Shown here piece by piece: positions 13,201 to 22,200 of a stretch of DNA of 64,000 bases. Where the stretch lies: contig NW_017802380.1 of the NCBI RefSeq assembly GCF_001625305.1, forward strand, positions 2,156,695 through 2,220,694, written 5' to 3'. The number at the start of each line of letters is the position of its first letter. Position 1 is the stretch's first letter. The stretch is from Branchiostoma belcheri (Eukaryota > Chordata > Leptocardii > Amphioxiformes > Branchiostomatidae). Made by a program: the position numbers and the translations under genes. The notes under the pieces were generated by a model. That model had not been told where the DNA came from, made no database searches, and was given only the letters and a program-made list of their open reading frames with translations.

Positions 13201-16200
13201 GAACAAGTACTTACTGAGCACACGCTGGTTCCTCTCCTGGTCGTGGCTGATCAGGTGACCAACAGACTCCATGTAGCTGGAGCCGAGCCACTTCTGCCAC
13301 GTGTTCCGCTGGCCCACCGGGACCAGGCGATGCACGTTGTCACGGAACAGCAGGTCACGGCCTTCGAACTCGCTCGAGTCAAACATCTCGAAGTCATCGG
13401 ACCCCTCAACGCCAAAGTGTTGCTGCAATCAAATTTTATGGTCATAAAAAAAGATACAGCAAGCCACCTCAGACTGAGGACAAAGCTTGACACTTTTTGT
13501 AAACTAGTACAATGCAGCTTTGCTACTGCTAGCATTTATAGCCAAGTACAACTGTAGATTGAGTCACCCCTACTCTTCTCGATATGAGTGCTAGACTCTC
13601 TTTACATGCAGAGGTTTGACATACACGAGGACAGTCAGCTTTGCATCTCCATTTGAAAGGACGATGTGATCTTGTCCAGTCGTGTCCAGTTCCAGGCATA
13701 CGCTTAGACCACTGGCTCCACTAGAATTTGATCCTCTGTATCTGTATCTGTATTGGTAAAACCAGTTTAACCGCCCTTCGGCGTAACAGCCAGCTTAGCA
13801 GGCACACGGTGTGGCGGCAGCTGGCTATGTTACACCAAACGACATGTTGATCCTGATCCAAGCTACTACACCACATGGACATGACTCTGAACTGACAGAC
13901 TTCTTGTATACCCCAGTATGGAACCACTTAGTGGGATATATTAGTCAAGAGATGTTTTTAAGTTCTGAATCTCCTCCTACCTGAGCCTGGTTCAGGACCT
14001 CCACAATCTGCTGCAGGTTCTTCTGGCTATGGTAGGACGTCATGACAGCATGGGCAGGCACACGGGCCAGGTTACACTCCCTGGTGGAACAGTAATGATA
14101 ATAATGGTTCCAGTACATTGGAGGTGTCACAACATATCAAGACTTAGTCTCCGCGTCACACTGTAACACTTGACAAGGTGCCTATTTTGGATACAGAGCA
14201 GGTTACTTTGTGAGGGCCTAGGGGTGTGGAGGCAGTTTACATCAGGGCCCATCAACCCTCTCTGAACAGTGACGGTGGTAGATTCCATCTTCCTGCCACT
14301 TATGATGCACTCCTGACGTTATCACGTTTCCAACTTCTGGAAAGTCATACATCTAGATCTATCGTAATTTGTATATAACGTTTTGTAGATGTGTTCAAAA
14401 GTGCATCTTACTTGTACTGGTGCCATGGCCCCCTGGAGCCATCAGGACACAGAAGTTCAAAGTCATCCTCATCCAGGTTCCTGGTCCATTCCTCCTCACT
14501 GTGGCTGTTGGTGTTCTCATACACGGTCACATGGTTCACAAAGGCAACATCACCGGCACCCTCAACAAGGCACCTGGTGGTAGTAGCACAGAAAAACATA
14601 TTGAAAACACAAGTTCTTCATATAAAATGTTTAATTTCAATTACTAGTAGTCTTCTTATCAATGTCCTGAAAAACTCTTTTTTTTGCATTAGTCTGGTTA
14701 TAGTACCTGAATGCTCCAGAGTATCCATAGTAGGGCTCGTTGGTGTTGCGGACACAGCGGTTTTCTCCCTCCCCGACACACAGGGAGCAGAGACTCTCAG
14801 GGTTGGTGCCATCAGGGTTGTACTCAGGGCTCTGGGCACCTGGAAATGTGCAGTGACAGAGAAATCAGTAAACAGATTTTAAAAAAAAATGTTACAGAAA
14901 GGTAACATTTGCAAAGCAAATGCATAATGTTTACCTTCCCATATGGTCTGCTGTGTTAATTCTTACTCAAACGCATTCATATACATGTATATGGAAACAG
15001 GAGTCTAATTCCCTCCTGCTATAAAATTGCAACATGATGTAACCCAACACTAGTTACCATGGTGACAGACGTATGGTTCAGGTCATTAAGCTTATTTGTT
15101 TGGAGAAGAAGAAGAAGAGGAAACTGAGCAAAAACAATATATTTTCCCTCGTTAAACATATCAGTATGCTATACAGAAGACGTATGAGAGTACTAGTGTA
15201 CTAAGATGCACTGACCAGGCACACAGCTCTTGCTGAAGAAGCTGCCCACAGTCTGTGGGATGGACCTCCTGTTGTCCACCTGGATATGGTTGTTCTGGAT
15301 CAGCCAACCGACCGGCAAATTCCAGCCGGACGTCTTGCCGATACCGGTGTGGCAGGACTTACGCCCGCGCAGGTTGTTCATGTTGATTTCTGGGTTGTCC
15401 TTACGGACCACAGCAACAGCCCAGTAGCTGGCATCACCTGGAGGTGGTATAAGTCAGTAGTCAAGAAAACCACCTTTTCAGCACCAAGGACAGAACACAC
15501 CACTGGCTGGGACACTAGCACATAACCTTAATAATTGTTCAAAGTGTGTATTTTCTGACTTCACATTAAACACTGCTAAGAGGTCTAAAACAATTTCGTT
15601 TGGCACAGCAAGCTATTATATCAATCAATCAATTCTTTGGCAAATCCCAAAATGATAAAATCATAAAAAACCAAGAGAGGGAGAAGTTATAACTCACCAT
15701 GTCCATAGTCCTCCCCCATGACTGGCAACAGGTTGTACTTGGAGCCAGCAGTGTAGATGTCTCCTCCATCCAGAGTGATCACATCAGCCTATGTATAGCA
15801 CAAAATTAGAATTCTGTCATGTGAATAGAATTTTTTCAACCTTACCAAACATAAAAATATTCTGGGAAAACTTCTTATAAAACCATCAAACAGTCCCTGC
15901 ACAAGAAGTATGTGTTTGAATACAAGTACAAGTGTGCCTTACCATGTTGTTGGAGATCTTGTACATGCAGTCCTCGCTAGACTGTCCCTGCACACACTCC
16001 AGCCTGTGGTTCAGTCTCCTGCTGAAGGCACGGCTCATCTCCTGGCACTTCTGCTGCTCCTGGCTGGAGATGGTGCACCAGCGAAGGGTTTCTACGTGGA
16101 AGATAGACTTTCGTTGTGAGACTTGTACAGGATGCTGAGGAGCCCAAAGGCATGCCAGAAGCCCAAGAACTGTAACAGTGATACACCCCAACAGCCCAGT

Positions 16201-19200
16201 ACCATCCCTGGAGTCGCCATACTAAAGGAGCATCCAAATCATGGATTGCATCACCTAAAGTTGGGACACTGCGTGGCTGGCCGGTGAAGTTGCTGAGACT
16301 CTAACCTGCAAGGGTATTGACATTTGCTATGCACAAGAGCCACAGGACAGAGGCAAATGGCGACTTCATTCAGGAATATGCCAGAAACTGAAAGGCATGT
16401 TAATTCCTGGAGATGGTGTACCATGCCAGGGAATGTGATTTTCTGACATGAGATAAAATTCAAAGAACAACATCTTTTTTGTACTAGTAATCTTTTTGTC
16501 GTATTTCCTTCTGATGCTATACTGTGTATGAATCGGAATAATCTTGCGTTCTGAAAAACTTTCAATTGTTTCGTCATGATTGTTGGGTGTGAAAAATCAG
16601 TACTATTTGACACTATCATGGATTTAATTAATACAGTAGTTTACTAGACCTTCATGGAAAAGCATCTGAGTTATGTCCCTGATTTCTACAAATAAATGAA
16701 TGATAGAATTGATACACTAAAATGATACACAAAATGTTTATCATGCTGATAAACCAACATTTCTGATTTACTCTTAGCTTAGATCTCTCTGTTGCCTAAC
16801 CCTGTAACCAATACAGATCTACATGTACATGTAGTTTTGTATGGAGAAGGCTTAATGCCTGACATATCACAGTTTGTATGTTAAACCATTTGTACTTTGC
16901 CTCCCTGTAGCCATCACCTGGCCTCAAACAATAACAAGTCCAAAGTTCGGCAACTTCCTGTCCCATTCTCAGGCCAAGGCTGGATAACAAAACAAACATG
17001 TCTGGAGTTCTGTACCACAGAGTTTAACCTTCTCCCTTCTGCCCACCCCTGTAATCAATAGAGATTCAATAGCCAAACTACTACTTCAGTGCTTGCAACA
17101 CTGTAAACATTGCAAAAGCCCAGACATGTTTGTTTTGTTTTTTTTGTTTAGCCTTGTCCTGAGACTGGGAGGTCCTTCAAGCCATCTTGCAAGATATGAT
17201 AATGGTATTCATTTATTGTACGAGAACTACATGACCTATACCTCTTCCCTCATGACCTCAATGAAAAGTGGCCTGAAGGACAATTTGAGCTTCTCATGAA
17301 TAAAGAATGGTTCTTGACACTTGAGGTTCTTACCTCTGCAGAGTAATAATTTGTTATATCTCTTACCTCTGCAGAGCATTTGTATGTTAACTTGTCTTAC
17401 TCTCTTTTTAATGTATATTCATATCACTATCAGATATTATGAGTACAGTATTTTAAAGATGAATGATCAAATGATCATGTTGTCAATTAAATGTTGTTAG
17501 ACAGCTGTATTTTTGTAAACTACAACACAATTCAGCATGCACTCCTGCAATGTTGTTTCATTAAACAAAGTTCTCACCAGTCTTGGAGTGGTGAGTGATG
17601 GTGGGTGGCTGGTTCCTGGAGTGGACAGTGATGTGCATGTCCTGGCTGGTCTGGGCGTTGACGTGGCCCTTGCCCTTCTGTTCCACCGAGGTGGCATGGA
17701 CACCGAAGCAGTACTGGCCATGGGAGTTCTCAGGTACACTGCAAGGATATGTAGCAGACAGTCCAACTTAGTAACGTCAAACCATTGCATTTAACAGACG
17801 GGACTGGCTGTAATTTGAACAACTGATCCCCCATTCCAAAGTTTTGAATAAACTGAGCAGAGAACAAGTCACTCATCAGTGTGGATGTGTGTTTGTGTAT
17901 CTTCCTCCTCTTGCCTTACAGATACAGCAGGGTGTAATATAAAAACATCTATTCCAAGGTCCTACATACAATTGATTGTACCTGACTGTGTACTCATAAT
18001 CTAACAAGAAGTGAGGGGGAAATGGTTACTAACTGCAGACTGACAGGAAGCTAAAATTGGAGGTCAAAATGGTCTCCCAGTGCAGGTTGGGAGGAAGTGA
18101 AGATGAATATGCACAGAATCAGCAAATCCAATATTCATCTTTCATGTAAGAGGTGATCTTCACTTGCAGAGATTTTGTTGGATCAGGTGTTTTCTGCAGG
18201 TTTAAATTGGTTGTCAAACTGTCTTAATTTTGTGGTTGAACTTTGTGGCTTAGCAGCTGAGCTGTCAGTTGTTGCATGACAGGATGCTGTCATGTAGCAC
18301 TGAGGGGGGGGGGGTATTATAGGATAGGCCAAGACAATGGTTCTCACCGAACGGAGAGCTGGTTGGCCTGGTCCTGAGTCAGCTTGTTCAGGTTCCTGCG
18401 GTGCACACGCTGGCCTCCAGCCAGGAAGTGCCACCCAGACGGCACACTCAGCTGGCACCGACACTTGTCTGGTGGGAAGGACAGAAATAGCCTTTAAGAT
18501 TTATCATAGACTAAGGAAGAAAACAAGTAAATCTGGTAAATCTTCTGCAAATTCTACAAGAATCTAATAACTTCAATGCCACCCAGATGGTACACTCAGC
18601 TGGCACCGACACTTGTCTGGTGGGAAGGACAAAAATAGCCTTTAAGATTCATCATAGACTATGGAAGAAAATAAGTATAGCAATCAGGTAAATCTTCTGC
18701 AAATTCTAGAAGACTTCAATTCCACCCAGATGGTACACTCAGCTGGCAGTGACAGTCTGGAATGGTGGGAAGGACAGAAATATCCACTGATATCAGTCAT
18801 AGACTATGGAAGAAAAGTACATGACTGTATTGCAAGCTAAGGGCATATGGAAAATGAATTTTTGATGATCTGTGGATGATTTAACTTAAGATCAAAATGA
18901 GAGTATTTTATTCTCCACAGAATCTCAGCAAAGTTAATTGACTTCTTGTATATGTGATATCATTGTAACCTCAAACTAAATTTGTTTGATTCCACCAAAT
19001 TTTAACTGAAGTAGGCATGACCTTGTATGTCATACCACATTATATAGTAATCTATTAGTTACATGTGCATTGTAATGTAACCATAGACACAAGAATAATT
19101 ACTGTATGTACCAGACTTGCAGGAGACCTCCTGGCCACAGTTGCAGAGAGTCACAGTCAGAGTCTCAGAACCGTCCTGATCCTCCAGCTGGGCCTGGATG

Positions 19201-22200
19201 TGAAGGGGGATGACCTCACCTTCGTTGCCCTACAGAAGAGAAATAACATTTACTTGACATTGTATATTATCAAGTGTAAGGAACAACTACGTAATGGCAG
19301 CATTGTATGATACGTGCTATACGTATTACAGGACATTGTTTCATGTATAGTATACGTAGTAGTATGTATATGTAGTAGAATGAGACATTTGAATTACATT
19401 TAATTTGTATGTACATATATGTACTTCCTATATTTCTACAATGGCAGAGAATTCCTATTATCGGTAAATATGCTACATTAAAGCCTAGTAAGGACAGATC
19501 TATATGAAAATATGCAAACTGGATACATGCAAGTTAAAGCATGTATTTGATGACAAAACCTATTGACAAGGTGGGCAGGTACAAAGTATAAAGTTCATAT
19601 TGAGGTAATATTGAACCGCATTTGTCACATTCGAGTATTGATTATACAATATTTGTCTTACCTGACCAAACAAAACCAAATGGACAACATCTCTACCTTT
19701 TGGTAATGTAACAAGTCTGCATATATAACTATGGTCCAAACACAGTTACAATACAAGTTTTTCTCTAATTCACAAATAAATTCAATACCCTCTACTAGAT
19801 ACATTTTTGTGGAAGAATATTACAGGCTTTATGCAAACACAGCAAAAAAAGTTCACACATGTTCACAATGTAGTTTTAAGAATGACTCAAAATAATATTT
19901 AAGCATGCAGACTGTTATTTTTCTAGCTTACTGTTCCATGACATAGAAGGTTTAAAGTTTTAACTTAAAAACTTTAAAAAGCTAGCTGAAATTTGGTCCA
20001 GGCACAATGGTGACTTCAAGCAGTAACATACAATACTGTTGATCACAACACATGAAGGAAGGTAACCCACCTGTACATGCTGCACCTGCAGCCTGGGCTC
20101 GTCGGGCTGTGGGCGGAGACTGATGAAGACACTGGCAGGCTCACTGCGCTCCACCTCATCCTCAACTGTGTACACAAAGTTGTCCACACCGCTGAAGTGT
20201 TCTCGGTCAGGGCTGGCCCAGGAATACAAACAACATAAAATGTTACTTCCAGATTTTTTCACGGTACTGTTATGTTCACTATTTTCACTGTCACTTCCGT
20301 GACCTGATCATCATAACAGTTAACAAATAATTCCCGGACTTTCCTTTTCCTGCACCAGTCGCCACAGTGAATATATAGTTTGAAAATTCGTGAACATATC
20401 CAGTTTTCTCAGACTGTGAAATTTTGCTAGCGTGAACATAAAGTGAATTACATTATATGAAAATGCTTTTAATGGGCTAATTAGTCTTTGCAGTTCTAGC
20501 TGCCCAGTGCCCCTCATGGCTAGTCCAGCAGACCACCTGTAGGACTAAATAAATCATGCCTATCTTAAGTGGTACGCAACATACAAAATTTATGAATGAA
20601 AACTCTCCACTCAGTCTGCACCTCAGAGCCAGAGTAAACAAACATAAATATTGATACTGTACCCTTATGTTTTTATAACCACATTGTCTCCGCACTTGGA
20701 CTTTGTACTGTTTATTTGTTCGGAATTATATAATGATCGTGAACCTGACCTGAAACAATGGTTTGGGCATGCGCACTGATTTTGTCTCAAGTTCTCCACA
20801 AATAAACAAGGTAAAGGTAATGTTTTTATGACCTTTGTTGTACTTGACTCAGCACTCAGAGTTTTATCACCTTACCACCAGTATAATGTACTTGAGAAGG
20901 TCAGTCAACTTTGTAACTAGTCAGTACATTGCTGCTCACTTGAAATACACTTCAGACAATGCTTCAAATGTCTCAAGCAGTCACCCAAGATGCCATCCAA
21001 CAATATGGTAAGCCAAATGAACAAGTATAATTTATACAGTGATTTGAATAGCTATAAAAAAACTAAATTGGTCTTGATGGTTTAAGGATCATCATCTTCA
21101 GTAGCCAATGGGAAGCTTTAGATTCTGAATGTTCACTTTTGCCCATTTGGTGACAATGCACAAAATTCATGCCAGAGACTGTTGTGTCCGGGGACAAATT
21201 TTGGATTTTCAACCCTTTGTCATATTATTGATTTCATGCTACATGCAAGGATTGAAATGTTTAAATTGTCAATTTTAGAGTCCTAAAACAGTAATATGAA
21301 TCAAATCTGCATCAGTGTGTATCATTCACAAGTGGACTCTGAGCTGTGAACTTTTTGTGACCACCACCCAAACAACTAATGCCCTGGAGAAGTCGACTGA
21401 TAACATGAAGTGCCATACATGTTGTCTGGCAACTTTGATCTACCCAGTACACGTGTATGCATGACACGGTGTCTGGTGTACAGATATGTGTCACCTTTGT
21501 CCCATGATAAGCAAAATCAGTTAAATTGCTATGCTGTGTTTTAGAGAAGTTTGTTGCATACTAAATATGTATCTTTAAAAGATCGATGAAACTTGTACAT
21601 TACCAACTCTTTCCTTTACTTATATTCAGCTTTTTTTCTCTGAAAAATCAATCTTGATATTAATTGGAATGGCATTAAGAGATTCTTCCCCGACACAATT
21701 GGCCACAACCTAAAAATACATGTTTCGAAATTTAAGAGTGTCACACGAGGTCTGCTGCGTATCAGCTGTGGTCGATTTCTGCAAGGAGGCGAAAGAGAGA
21801 CCTCCTTGGTTTCGGTCGGTTATGGTGTCTAGGCACACCAATTCCTCCAATCACTGGCAGTGCAAATGTAGGGGGTCGTTAAGTAATTTAAGCCTCTCCG
21901 CCTGTCTGCACATGACTGACAGTCATTGTTACGAAAAGTGCTGACAGGTGTTGAACTTGTGGTCTGAGTTTGGGCAACGAGGTTAAAAAGAGAGACCTCC
22001 TGTGGTTTTGGCCAGTTATGGTATCTAATTAAGGAACACCAGTTCCTCCAGTTACTGGCAGTGTGTGGAAACCCATTCACTGGAAACCAGAGGGCAGGAG
22101 GAAGAGAGGGAGACCAAAGCTAACATGGTGACGCACTTTTCAAAAAGACCTGGAAAATAGAGGGGTGCTGTTGGCGGTTGGTGGATGCTAAAAACCTGTC

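Noticed and set aside
13735-13835. Extra transferrin exon between the last two exons of lobe 1
   Set aside because: The block is a diverged copy of the 50-bp repeat family with its CAGCTGGCTATGTTACACC tail, not coding.
1-16091. Three separate two-lobe transferrin genes
   Set aside because: No signal peptide, promoter, stop or poly(A) signal was found between lobe pairs, and each junction keeps phase 1. Kept only as the alternative to be tested by cDNA.
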